DNA of 64,000 nucleotides from Balaenoptera acutorostrata (lineage: Eukaryota > Chordata > Mammalia > Artiodactyla > Balaenopteridae). A program made the translations under genes and the position numbers. Below, in pieces: positions 23,752 to 35,194 of the stretch. The stretch is taken from assembly GCF_949987535.1 (NCBI RefSeq), contig NC_080078.1:53780207-53844206 (forward strand). The letters run 5' to 3'. Position 1 is the stretch's first letter, and each line of letters opens with the position of its first letter. The notes under the pieces are model-generated. The model saw nothing but the letters and a program-made list of their open reading frames with translations, was not told the origin of the DNA and searched no databases.

Positions 23752-23938
23752 CAATGGTTCTCAGATTTGGTTAAACACAGGAATCGCTGGGGAGCTTTAA
23801 AGAAAAAATTGATGCTTAAGCCCCACATCAGACATTTTGATTTAATTGATATGGATGTGGCCTGGACATCGAGATTTTAAAAACTCCTCCAGTGCCTCTC
23901 ATATCTCTATATTAGAACCAAAGTTTGAAAACCCTGGC
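23752..23938 (+). mobile_element. MER5-type hAT element
   Basis: Starts caatggttctcagattt, with ggggagctttaaag and ends aagtttgaaaaccctgg. Confidence 0.65.
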
Positions 23939-24408
23939 TTAGAGAGCAGTTCACTATTTTGAATTAACTTAAGAAATTAATATCAAGTATATCCACAAGG
24001 TGGCGTATTATTTCATTCAAAAGAACTAAAATTGAGAAATGTTTCCAAAATGCAACTCTGTACCATTGTATGTAACACAGATTGGATTTAGATTGAAATT
24101 ACACCAGATAGAAGCAATGATAGAATGAGTCAGAACCTTCTGAAAGGACCTGGGGTTTAGTTAACGCATGGAACTAATCCTGTCTTCAACAAGGGGTCCA
24201 TCGTGAGAATGCTCTTAGCTGCCATGTCTTTCACCTACTATTCACCTTTGCCAGAACTGTGGCCTCCCCCTTCCCCTTCCACAACTCTTCAGGTGCCTTT
24301 TGAACTCTGTGGCAGTAGATACTAAGGCAGATGCTTGCTATTATTAAAAGCAAAATGGAATCTTTATTCAGCCATACACATGTTTAGTTCACCATATTTT
24401 ACAGATGG

Positions 24409-24430
24409 ACACACACACATATATATATAC
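24409..24430. repeat. (CA)n(TA)n short microsatellite
   Basis: A short ACACACACAC run followed directly by ATATATATAT. Confidence 0.88.
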
Positions 24431-24995
24431 TGAGTAATGGTGGCATCACTCAAATGATCAAATTTAATTGTTGATAAGAGACAATCCAACGCCTTCTCAA
24501 ATTTGGGAATTTATATCAACATCCCAGACAAGACTTAGCTTAGCTGTGATTACTTATAAAAAAGTTAAAAGTTTTTAACCGTTAGAGAAGATATTCTATA
24601 CTTTAATGGTAGCTTTAAAAATCTTCTCTTGTTCACTATTGAACAGTCATGAGGTTGAGGGGCAGGTGGAAAAGACAGAAGAGTTTTAAATGCAAAGATC
24701 TACTAAGAGAACCATTCCTTAACCCCCTCAGCATCCTGATATTTCTGCTATCAAATCTCCAACTAGTTATATAAAGGTTTTTGTTTCCAAGGAAACCACT
24801 GACATCTATGGAATTTAATGAACATGAAAAAGGAACTATGCCATATAATTTACATCTGGAGATAAATGTGAATAGTTGTCAAAACCATTACACACACATT
24901 AATAATTCTGTGGATTTTTAGCCCTATTTTTCTCCATTTTGTAAAGATGTAAATAAACATTTATGTAAACAAAATGACCCAAAAAAATGCACACG

Positions 24996-25006
24996 CCCCC
25001 CCCCCC
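24996..25006. repeat. C11 homopolymer
   Basis: Eleven C in a row in otherwise AT-rich intron. It is short and probably error-prone in sequencing. Confidence 0.9.
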
Positions 25007-25529
25007 AAATCAGCTATTGCACCATGTCAGGTAAATTAAGAAACAGTTGGCACCAAGATTATGGGCTGAAGGTAAATCTCCTCAGCAACTGAGTGGAAGG
25101 AGAGAGAAACCTTTATTTTGTTGTATAAAGGGTTTTCTTATTCTTTAGTAAACCTCAAACATCTACACCAAATTTTATGACTGCGGCTTCACACAATGGT
25201 GAAATCTGTTCAAAGTCAGGGAAATAGCTTATAATCAGCAAAGAGGGACAGTAAATAAAGCACAACTCCAGTACTCATGGATGATTCATTGAAACCACTG
25301 TTGTATAACATCCAATAACAGCTCATTATGAGATTTACATATTGGCATCCAGATCCTATGATGAGCTATGAAGATTTGACAGCCCTTAAATAAATAACCT
25401 ATTTGATGCTATTGATATAGGGAAAACATTTAAAGCATATATAAAGTGGTAACTTCAATAAAGTTACAGGTATGTAAAAGTGAAAAAAAAAAAAGGACTA
25501 GAAGGAAATTCCACCATTTTATCCAAATG

Positions 25530-25625
25530 ACAACTCCCTCCTTCTTGAAATACTTTTTTAGGTGTCCAAGATATGCTCTCTTCTGATTCTCCTCCCTCCT
25601 CACTGGCTGTTCCTTCTCAGTCTCT
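25530..25625 (+). mobile_element. L2 LINE, part 1 (left of L1 insertion)
   Basis: Pyrimidine-rich L2 sequence ending ctcactggctgttccttctcagtctct. It resumes after the antisense L1 with ttttattggttcctcctcatctcctc, which rebuilds the L2 order. Confidence 0.72.
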
Positions 25626-26166
25626 CTTTTTTTTTTTGTGGCAAAATATATATACCATACAATTTATCATTTTAATGCTTGTCAAGTGATGCAGTTTAGT
25701 GACATTAAGTAAATTTAGGTTGTTGTGCAATATTACCACCATTTATCTGCAGAGCCTTTCATCGTCTCAAACTGAAACTCTGTCCCCAGTAAACAGTAAC
25801 TCCCCCTCCCCCTCCCCCCAGCCCCTGGAAACTGCCATTCTCCTTTCTGCTCTATGGATTTGACTACTCTAGCTGCCTCATATAAGTGGAATCACATAAT
25901 GTTTGCCATTTTGTGTCTGGTTTATTTCACTTATCATACTTTCTCCTAGGTTTATCCATGTTGTAGCTTGTGTTAAAATTTCATTCATTTTTAAGGCTGA
26001 ATAATATTCCATTGTATGTATCTAGTACATTTTGTACATCCATTCATCTACTGATTAACATTTGGGTTTTTTCACCTTTTGGTCACTGTAAGTATTGTTA
26101 CTATGAACACGGGTATACAAGTATCTTTAAGGTTCCTGCTTTCCATTGTTTGGGGGAATATACCAG
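25626..26166 (-). mobile_element. L1 3' UTR, antisense, inserted into an L2
   Basis: This is a reverse L1MB-like 3' region, from the T run through aaaatatatataccatacaattt, the C-rich block at 25801-25827, tataagtggaatcacataatgtttg, and attccattgtatgtatc. TCTCAGTCTCT flanks it at 25615-25625 and 26167-26177. Confidence 0.85.
25801..25827 (-). repeat. G-run block with G-quadruplex pattern (minus strand)
   Basis: The plus strand reads CCCCCTCCCCCTCCCCCC followed by AGCCCC, so the minus strand has four G runs with short loops. It belongs to the inserted L1 3' UTR, whose family carries a G-rich tract here. Confidence 0.7.
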
Positions 26167-27170
26167 TCTCAGTCTCTTTTATTGGTTCCTCCTCATCTCC
26201 TCAAAGTCTAAATGCTGGAGGTCCCAGGGTTTAGATATCAGAACTTTCTTGGACACCTATGTTCCTTAGGAGACCTCCCTTGGCTTTGAGCTTTAAAGAA
26301 TCAAAGTTATTTATAACTCCATGGCCAACATTTCCCCTGACCTCCAGATTTGTAGATCCAAATATATCAGGTAGAAGTCTAATAGGCATCTCAAACTTTA
26401 AATATCCAAAAACCAAACTGAATTTTTCTGTTTAAATGTGCTTCTTCCTTCCCATCTCAGGATATGGCAACTCAGTTCTCTCACTTTCCCAGGTCAAAGC
26501 ACTCAGACTTGTTCTTGAATCCTTTCTTTTCCCCGTACTTCCCATCCAATGCATTGACAAATCCTGTGGTTCTGCCTTTAAAACATATTCAGATTTTGGT
26601 GTTTTTCTACACCTTTTGGTCAAAAATCATCATCAACACTGACCAGGATATTTGCAACAGCCATTTATTTGGTCTCCCTGCTTTTTTCTTTGTCCTCTGT
26701 GGTCTGTTCTCAAGGCTGTGGCCAGTGATGCTTTTAAAAGCTAGGTCAGATCTTTGTCTCTCCTCTGCTCAGAACATTCAGATCCTTTCCCATGTCTCTC
26801 AGAGGAAAAGCCAAAATCATTAGCATGGCCTACGAAGCCCAAAATAATGTGGCCCTCAGCTGCCTCTCTGACTTTCACCTTTCTTTGCTGCACTCCACTG
26901 TAGCCACACTGGCCTCATATTTGGTCTTCAAATATGCCAAGCTTGTTCCTACCTCAGGGCCTTTGCTCTTGCTGTGCCCTCTCTGCCTGGAATGCTTCTC
27001 CTTCTCTTAATTCATGTCTCTGCTTATATGATCTCATCTTATCAAGAGAGCTTACTCCACTAGGGCTCAATAAAACAAGAAGCCTCTTTATCACTCATGG
27101 CCTATGGTCTCCTGTCCTTGCTTTATTTGTCTCCGTGGGACTTATCAGTTATCTGTTTCCCTCACCCAGA
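26167..27170 (+). mobile_element. L2 LINE, part 2
   Basis: A long and unusually well-kept L2 stretch: gtctaataggcatctcaaac, catccaatgcattgacaaatcctgt, tggtctccctgc, cagaggaaaagccaaaatcattagcatggcctac, and cctcagggcctttgctctt. Open frames of 60-120 codons here are remnants of L2 sequence and not genes. Confidence 0.85.
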
Positions 27171-27318
27171 GGGGTGCTGGAGAGAGCCTGCTCACAGGGC
27201 TGAAGGCTGTGGTGTACACTGCTTTCCAACTCTCGGTGATGTCAGAGTGTGGTTTGAAACCCATCAGGTTCAGAATATTCACCCAAAGGAAACCAGGAAA
27301 CACAACAAATCAGGGATT

Positions 27319-27554
27319 TCCTTCCCTCCTTCCCTCCTTTCTTCCTTCCCTCCATCTCCCTTCCTTCCTTCCCTCCTTCCTTCCTTCCCTCCTTCCCTCC
27401 TTCCCTTCTTCCTTCCTTCCCTCAATCTCCCTCCCTCCCTTCCTTCCTTCCTTCTTTCTCCCCTCCCTCCCTTTCTTCCTTCCTTCCTTTCCTTCCTTCT
27501 TTCTCCTCTCCCTCCCTTCCTTCCTTCCTTTCTTTTTCTTTCTTTCTCTTTTAT
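27319..27554. repeat. (TTCC/CCCT)n polypyrimidine microsatellite, about 235 bp
   Basis: Nearly pure C/T on the plus strand, so GGAA/GGGA on the minus (PLCB1-sense) strand. Units vary (TTCC, TCCC, TTTC). It breaks the L2 in two. Long open frames on both strands here are low-complexity artefacts rich in Pro/Ser/Leu or Gly/Arg/Lys/Glu. Confidence 0.97.
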
Positions 27555-27599
27555 TGAAAGCCAGTTTACCACTACCACCTCTTCCCTACTCCGAAAAGG

Positions 27600-27712
27600 A
27601 ATGCAATATGAGAACAGAGTTATTTGTCTTTTTTGTTCATTGCTGTTTTCCTAGTGCCCAGAACAGTGCCTGGCAGAAACAGGTACTCAATGTCCATTTG
27701 TCAAAACAATAA
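27600..27712 (+). mobile_element. L2 LINE, part 3 (3' end)
   Basis: The typical L2 end is present (gttcattgctgttttcctagtgcc, gaacagtgcctggcag, aggtactcaatg). It is separated from part 2 by about 430 bp that include the pyrimidine tract. Confidence 0.78.
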
Positions 27713-27825
27713 TGAAATTGAAAAGCCATCATTTTTATATAAGGATTAAGAAAACAAAACCTGATCAGCTTTTTAAATTTAGTTTTACTCTAATCTACCT
27801 ATGTGATTGTGGTGATATTATATAC

Positions 27826-28250
27826 AGATTTCCCCCATTATCGAAAAGTAGAGCATCCCTGTGAAAGTTTTCACAAGCTGAAATGGCATAAAGTGAAGAA
27901 GCAATTACCTTAGGACACACCTTGCTAAGGGAGGCACAAAATAAACTGAGATAAAGCACAGATGCTCACAGACACAGCACAAAGCTGGGGTGGCTTGATG
28001 CTGAGATGCTGAGTACAGTTCCCAGGGAAGGAGCTTGGCGGTGCCCCACTCAAGGCTTACCTCTATAAGCGCTCCTCAGCCGCAAACAAAAACTGAATGC
28101 TATTTTTCTGCTTTTCGCTATGTTTCGTAAAAGTGAAAATCCTCTTCAGGTTTCTTTCATTTAGCTAAAATACATAATAATGTAGGCCTTTCAAAAAAAA
28201 TGAAGTGGTGTAAAGTGAACTTTCGAAAAGTAGGGAGTACCTGTACCACC
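27826..28250. mobile_element. Interspersed repeat with TCGAAAAGTAG at both ends
   Basis: It starts with cccccattatcgaaaagtagagc and ends with actttcgaaaagtagggagtacctgtacc. The interior is known to me from other mammalian genomes (gataaagcacagatgctcacagacac, gctcctcagccgcaaacaaaaactgaatgc). The end motif is in direct and not inverted orientation. Family not named. Confidence 0.55.
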
Positions 28251-30599
28251 TAGAATTTAATTGTGACCTGGATGTATGCAAGGTATCTGTGTTCAAATTA
28301 ATATCACACACTTGAAATACACTGCCTTTTACCGATAGGAGGAACTAGGTAATTGTCAGTTAAGCAAAAGAAGCAGTTTTCTTTGCACAAAATACAGCTT
28401 GAAAGTACTACCATAGACATATTTTTCAGTGATACTGCTGCATGCATATGGAGACTTGAATACAGGCGGCACATTGTTTTCATGGACTAAACCTGGGAGG
28501 GCCTCTGTAACTGTGGTATTACTCCCTCAGGAGTCAAAAGCAATCCTAGAACTGCTTTCAAGAAGACACGTGCAAAATTTGACATGTCTTTCTTCTTTTC
28601 TTTTCTTTTTGTTTGCATAAGACCTTATCTTGGTTCAAATGTTACCTGACTTTTTTTCTTAAGTTCACCTGATTTGCTATGACCAAAATAAGAAGTTTTA
28701 GGTTATGTAAACCTGCTGGATATCAGTTTTATAATCTGTAAGATGGAGTGCCTTGGCTTGATTAACTGCCCTTAAAAGTTGGAATCAATACTTAACAAGA
28801 CTTACACACCTAAAATCATGTGCTCCCCCGACACCCATTTCATAGATGAGGAAGTAGAGGCACAGATAGAAAGAACAACTTAAGCTCGTTAATGGCAGAG
28901 TGGGCACCCAAAACCACATCTCCACTTTCCTAGTCCCATCTACTTTTCAACATTCCTAAGGATGAAATAATTCCTAAGAATCCTGAAGATAAAGAAACTA
29001 TCTTTTTCAGCAGCATTTCTGAAAACTTTCTGGGATAGCCTATAGAAAAAATACACTTCTTGTTGTGTTCTAGAACATACACTCACGCACACAAAAAAAA
29101 GTATCAGAAAACTTGCTCTGCACAAGACACTGATATTTTTCATTCTAGTTAGGCCTAATTCATTTTATTAATGCTATGCCACTAACAGATCAGAAACCAC
29201 AGTGATAAACACTCCTTTAAAAAGCAAAGATCCTTTTGAAATGAAGATCCAGAGAGCATGTGTATATGGCATAGACAAGATGTATATAACACAGAACCTT
29301 TCTCTTTACATGTGCTTCATAAACCTGGGGGCGGGAGGGGGAGTGGCAAGGTAGGGAAGGTGGAAGGGGAGACAAAGGAGAGAGCAAGAAAGGAAACATA
29401 AATACATTTTAGATTTCAAATGATAAGATTTTTTTAGTGTGATTTTTCCTTTTGGATAAAAATCTCCCAATTTCTCTCCAGTGAGAAATTTCAAAACTGA
29501 TAACTTGAACAAAAGGTGTGTACAGAAAAGCAGATCTGGAATCGTATGCATTGTGTTGGGAGTCTACATTTAAAATTCATTAACGGGGCAACACATAGGA
29601 GCTTTTTCATGTCCTATAAATGTTATTTCAAATCACAGCAGGCATAGAAAACAGTTCATCTTCAACTAGATTGTGAATTTTTATATAATGAGATGCTGTG
29701 AAAAACAAAAATAATATGAATACACAGATAAATATTTTCAGGGTGCCTGGGTATTTTGATAAATAGTATCTGCTCCACACATGTTCTGCCTTCCTCTCAG
29801 ATCTATAAGCCCCCGCAGAAAGTCTTCCACTCAATCTGTCTTCGTATTACATTGCCTTCTTGTCCTAAGTTTCCAAGCTTTTCTCACTCCATACTGGTTG
29901 GTGTCTTTACACTTTGTAATTGTCCTGCTGCTTCTGTTCTAGCCAACACAATGGTCCCCTCTTATTTAGTTTTCCTCCTCCGGTCCATATGCCCCCTTCT
30001 ATGAGGTGGCTATGCTGCAATCATTCTGGAATACTCTGGAGAAAACTAGCTTCTCTTTTGGTCCCGGCCACATAGAACTGCTGCCACATGGGAAGCTGGG
30101 AGCTGCCAGGGATGGTGTGCAGAGATGGCCACCACGGGGACCCTGAGGATGGAAAGGGAATCCCTTCCAGCACCTTGGAAGCCAGTTTGGTGAAAGAAAG
30201 AGGCACCTATTCTTTGGTGACATTTTTTTGAGCAGCTGAATGCGACTTCACCTAAACCCAGAAATTCCACTGAATTGTTCAATACATTCCAATCATTTTT
30301 TAATAAATTATCTTTTTATTTATCCAGTTCAAGCCAAGGTTTTCTTTTGCAACTTAAAGATTTTAGAACTGGTATTAATACCTACTTCTTTCTTGCCTGT
30401 CCATCCACCAAGCCCCTTTCAGCCAAGCCCCTGCTCCAATCTCTCTTTATAACATCAACTTTTCCAAGTTGAGTGAAATGAATCTGACTTCCTGCAAATC
30501 TGAATTGTAATTTTAATAATAATAAATACAAAAATAATGATGATAATACCAACAACAGTGGCTACTACTTAATGGTTGCTTATTATATAGTGGTGATGA
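28251..30599. other. Mostly unique intron
   Basis: Contains an antisense MIR at 28825-28935 and a G-rich block near 29328-29345. The GC-richer piece at 30050-30200 gives overlapping minus-strand open frames of 60-80 codons without a recognised domain. Confidence 0.5.
28825..28935 (-). mobile_element. MIR, antisense
   Basis: acccatttcatagatgaggaagtagaggcacagatagaaag, then gttaatggcagagtgggcac. Confidence 0.6.
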
Positions 30600-30772
30600 G
30601 TTCAGGCAGCAGTGTTCAAATTTTGTGGCAAATTTACTTTTCAAAACCCTGATGCCACACTGCACATTTAATTAGATTCTTGTAGCATCTCTGGAAGTAG
30701 ACAACAAGGATCAGCCTTTTTTTAAAGCTCTCCAGGTAATTCTACAAGCTCTTAAATTTGAGAACTTCTCTG
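30600..30772 (+). mobile_element. Degenerate MER5-like hAT element
   Basis: cagcagtgttcaaatttt at the left, ctctccaggtaattctacaagctc near the right, ending aaatttgagaacttctctg. Weak match. Confidence 0.45.
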
Positions 30773-30784
30773 CTAAATCTTTGC

Positions 30785-30950
30785 CAATGAATTATTTTAT
30801 TTAATCCTTACAGCAATGATATGAAGTAGTCATTTATTATTAGTAGCATTAGTATTAGTATTAGTATTAGTATTATCACTATTTAGCCAGTGAGGAAGAA
30901 GTCTCAGGAATTTCACACAGGTAACATGTGACAGAACCCGGCTTTGAAAA
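30785..30950 (-). mobile_element. MIR, antisense, with hexamer expansion
   Basis: ttatttaatccttacagcaatgatatgaagtagtc, the AGTATT repeat, then cagtgaggaagaagtctcagg and cacacaggtaacatgtgacagaacccggctttg. Confidence 0.7.
30845..30874. repeat. (AGTATT)n hexamer within a MIR
   Basis: One AGCATT and four AGTATT units, an expansion of the ATTATT-rich part of an antisense MIR. Confidence 0.9.
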
Positions 30951-30959
30951 TATTAAAAT

Positions 30960-32160
30960 AGATTGAGGTGCTTGAACCCCAGCAGGGAATAGGAAGTGAA
31001 AAAAAGCCAAGCACGTGGATAATCCACAAAGAAAGCAAATCTTAGTGGAAAAAACAGTAAAAGCCAGAGCATTCTGAGTGTTGAAATCTGTCCTCAGTAG
31101 AAGCCTTTTAGAATCTAATAGTGGTTTATCAACTGAGCAGAGTGCACACCCTAGTTCTGTTCATTTCTCATCATTCAATAGACATTTATCAAACCACGTA
31201 CATAACTGAAACACATAACTGATAAGCAGGCTGTGGGCTGCAATAAAAGAGTCAAGCCTGAAAGAAAGTCTCCGTGTGCCAGAAGAATTGACTTGAATTC
31301 CCTAAGCCCAGAAACAAAGGGGGTCTGATAGAGGGTAGGCAACTGTCTTTAACCAATATTGACAATGAAACTTCAAGTTAGGCCAATAAACTTGCGTTGA
31401 AAGACAAACTTTATAACTGTTATCAATACAGTTCTCGGAACTATCAATAACAGGCTTACATGAAACCTGGCTGAAATGTTGTTGAGAGAAGAAGAAAAAA
31501 ATTTGTTTTCTACCCTGCAAATTGAACAATTTTGAATCATCAACAAAGTATTAATGATGATAAGCTTGATACAAAACCGAAAGACCAAACCATTGAAATA
31601 CCATTGTATTACTACGAGATGAATGTAAATAATGGGCCATTTTCACATGAAACACTTATAGAAACCTTCTTGAAAATAATTCTGATTTTTCTCTCTTTTC
31701 ATTATCCACATTTTCCTGTAGATCATCTTAACCCCTTCAGCAATAAAAGCCGTATTTGCCTGTTTGCTCTATGACAAAATTTGCCAGCAACTACTGCACT
31801 GTTAGGTATCTGAAGAATAATCATTGTAGGTGACTTTTTCCCTTCCTGCATCTCCACAGCATCAATCTAATTTTTGATGTCAAAGAAAGTGTTTTGACTT
31901 TTAAGGAATAAAACAAAAGTTGCAGGTAGATACTCAAATAGAAAATCGCTAGTTTTATATCAATTATGGAAGGAGGCAAGAGTCCCTGAATGGCACCTGT
32001 ACTTCCCTATTTGCCAATATTCTCTCTGTGCTACAAAAGAAGTCTTTAAAGTACTAAAATTTAAATAGAGTAAAGAGTAGTTTCCCACTTTGATGGCAAG
32101 TCAACACATCTTGCTACTATACCCTACTAGATAATCTAAATTTTAAAAATATATGTATGT
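30960..32160. other. Unique intron downstream of the exon, no feature seen
   Basis: No repeat or exon recognised. Short open frames look random. Confidence 0.5.
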
Positions 32161-32172
32161 TTTATTCAATAA

Positions 32173-32290
32173 TTTTTTTTGACCACACCGCATGGCATGC
32201 AGGATCTTAGTTCCCCGACCAGGGAATGAACCCATGGCCCCTGCAGTGGAAGCACAGAGTCTTAACCACTGGACAGCCAGGGAAGTCCCA
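32173..32290 (-). mobile_element. Short tRNA-derived SINE (CHR/CHRS type)
   Basis: This is a 118-bp reverse copy of the shorter cetartiodactyl tRNA-SINE type, with gaccacaccgcatggcatgc, ttccccgaccagggaa and a ccagggaagtccc head. TATTCAA occurs on both sides (32163-32169 and 32291-32297) as a short target-site duplication. It lies about 600 bases downstream of the PLCB1 exon in transcript direction and in the same sense. Confidence 0.88.
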
Positions 32291-32876
32291 TATTCAACAT
32301 TTTTAAACCATCTTCCAAAACTAAATAAACTGCAAACACTGCTTTAGATATTTCTTCAGTAAGTTTTTCAAACCCAAGCTAGTTGACATTCCACATAACT
32401 GATCCCAAAGTCTGCGGGTGTTCACTAGGAACATTTGCAGAAAGATTTGACACCCCCTGGCTTCATGGATGGAATGATTCCAACTGCAAAGCATTTGAGC
32501 TAAAGGGTCTTGTTTATCTGTCTAAAAGGTTAGTTCATGTATGCTTACGAGGCTCAAGGAATTTTTCAAAGACTTTTAAGCACGTTTTTAATATTTAGAA
32601 TTACCCAGTAACTTTGGCACTGTTTTTTTTTTTTTTTCCAAAACAAAAATAAGATTCGAGGGCATAAAGCAAGCCCCATGTCCAACTGCCTCTATATTTG
32701 CTCGTTGTTTCCGTCTTTTAACAAAAATGGTAGTGTTTACAGCATACTGGTCTCTGAAAGGACTGGCTGTTTTATTGCGTTTTATAACATCTACAACAGA
32801 GAAACTTTTAACTGGGGCAATTAATTGATACCAGGACACAGCTAAATAATCAAGGCAGCATCTGGTGTGCGTACTA

Positions 32877-32990
<114 letters not shown>

Positions 32991-33165
32991 ATACACACAG
33001 ATCTTTTTTCTGTGTTTTATAGCATTGAAAACACTTTAAAAAATAATATTATCTTAAGACTTGCCTGAAAATTTCTCTGCTGTTGGGATATTTTTCCTCT
33101 TACTTGCATTGCCTATCAATCGAATTGGAATGGAAACAAAAAGATAGCTAACTGCTAGTTCTTCA

Positions 33166-33170
<5 letters not shown>

Positions 33171-33218
<48 letters not shown>
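33171..33218. repeat. (AT)24 microsatellite near the PLCB1 exon
   Basis: A perfect run of 24 AT units, starting 210 bases upstream of the PLCB1 exon acceptor in transcript direction. It is likely to be length-polymorphic. Confidence 0.98.
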
Positions 33219-33220
<2 letters not shown>

Positions 33221-33504
33221 TAATACATTTTGAAATGTATATTGTGTGTGGTTTGGGTCCCCAGTCTATCCTACAAGCCATTCCTAAGTCATGATGAATC
33301 AGGCCTTCCTGTTCCCTTGTTGAAAAATAATCCTGAGTCACTCTGAGTGTAGGTGAGGATTTGTGAGTGGGGTGGGGGATTAGGACGGGGAAGTGGAAGG
33401 AGGTGCTCCCCTCAGCTCACAGGATACCCAGCCCACCTGGCCAAGGTAAAGACGCAGACCTGCCTCCCCTACCTGCACCCCAGCCTTTTGCACACATCCC
33501 TTAT

Positions 33505-35190
33505 GCCCTGATCTTTTCATTTATTCATTATATATTATTGAACACCTATAACATGCAAATTACTCTAGGGTACAAGACACATAAGATATGGCAGCTTCTC
33601 TGGATGGACTGTGGAGTAAAGTATATGCATAAGACAAGGGAGAGCGTGCTAATGCCAACTTTAAAGTTAACTGCTGGGGTGGGGGTGCGGTCAACAGAGG
33701 AAAGATCATTTTTCCCTGAGAGGCTCAGAAAAAAGTCTGTGGAACATAGAGAAGAGAAGTGGGGAGGGAAGGGGCTCACCCAGCTGGAGTGTACCACATG
33801 AGCAAATATCCAGACAAGAGAGGACCAGAGGTTCGGGCAGAACCTTGAGGTCTTCATGACCCTTAGTGCTCGGAGCAGGAGAATAATGCATGGGAAGCGA
33901 GTGGGAGGAACAGGGGGATAAGGGGGCATCCAAGAGTGAGGAAGACCACAAGGGAAGGCACAATGGCAGTGGGGGAGGGGATCCACATGGCCGACATTCA
34001 GAATTCCATTGCTGGGGCACAGAACATATGAAGAAAAATCATGGGAGATGAGACCAGAAAGGGATTTGGGCAAAAGGATGGAAACCCTGAAAGTCTGGCT
34101 AAGGGCACTGAGCCATGAAATTTGGGACACACACGTCACCAAGTTGTACGGTGAACTCTGCCACCAGCCAGATGAGACTGTGGTGCAATAAGCAGAGCCA
34201 TCCAACCTGTTTTCTAGACAAAGAGCCAGTGGGATTCAGGCATCTACCCCCTTCTCCCAGCAGGAGGAACTGTATCTGCACAGGAGTGGCTGTAATTTCT
34301 CATAGGCCCCAACATCTACAAGGACTGGCACCATGGTTCCCAGACAATTCCTTCAAACAGCTGCCCCTGATTCCAAATGTTTGGTGCAAAATGGTCTATT
34401 TTCCTGAGCCTAAGGTTGATTTCATGATTGCAGCATGATAAGGGTCAAAGATGAGATGGAATCTCTCCACTGGGGTGCAAACCACACAGCAGGTCCAATA
34501 GAACACCTGGCCCTGCACACCACTCCGTGGGCTGCAGGGAGGACAGGAAACAGTGTCTTCTCTTCTTTTGCTCACACTGGTCTTGTAAGTTTGCTTTCCC
34601 CCATTTTAGTGAATTCCTTAACCCATTCTCTATTGTTCATGACTCTGTGGAAACCCTCCCAAACCCTGGGGTGTGATAGGTAGCAACCCAGCAAGGATCT
34701 TGCAAGACAGAGTAACGGGTGCCATGGTTCCCCCAAGGACACACCATCCACACTATCAAAGGTCACCTAGTGAGTGTTAGAAACCAATGGTATCAACTGC
34801 TGGACTCAAGGCCTCACTTAGGCAAATGCATACAAAGCATTCAGACGTGAGGAGGTGGAGCATTTGGCCCAGGTTTCTTCATCTCCATGGCAATGGCAGC
34901 CAAAACATTTGTTGAAAGAGAAGAAACAGGAAGAGAACCAAGCTTGAAGAAGCTTAATCTAGAAGACCAGAACTGAGTGGAGTGTTGAGAGACAGGAGAC
35001 CAAATGAGGGTAGAGGTATCAGGGACAAAGATGAGAGTGATGATACGGAGGTAGAATTGACTAAAGGAAAGACAGGAGGCATCTACAGCTCTAGGGGTTC
35101 CAGCTTCCTTGCTGGGACTTGGAAGTTTGGGCAAAATGATACTGCATTTTGGAGATGCTGGCTTGAGGGCTTTATCCAAGTGGAAATACC
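33505..35190 (-). mobile_element. Long degenerate L2, antisense
   Basis: The left edge reads as the reversed L2 3' end (ttcatttattcattatatattattgaacacctataac...). Purine-rich L2 antisense-like text continues rightwards to ggcttgagggctttatccaagtgg near 35180. The middle (about 34130-34850) may hold another insertion. The 219-codon minus-strand open frame at 33546-34205 lies here and has no recognisable domain. Confidence 0.45.
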
Positions 35191-35194
35191 AGTC

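Larger units (their letters stand above)
23950..25525. other. Unique intron, microsatellites only
   Basis: Holds a short CA/TA repeat and a C11 run. No exon or interspersed repeat recognised. Confidence 0.55.

Noticed and set aside
27097..27712. 185- and 202-codon plus-strand frames rich in Pro, Ser, Leu and Phe
   Set aside because: Low-complexity translation of L2 plus a pyrimidine microsatellite. No domain.
30050..30223. GC-richer overlapping minus-strand frames of 60-78 codons
   Set aside because: No matching splice sites, no family resemblance and competing frames of equal quality.
33546..34205. 219-codon minus-strand frame, same strand as PLCB1
   Set aside because: Lies in degenerate antisense L2-like sequence, has no recognised domain and is not part of PLCB1.
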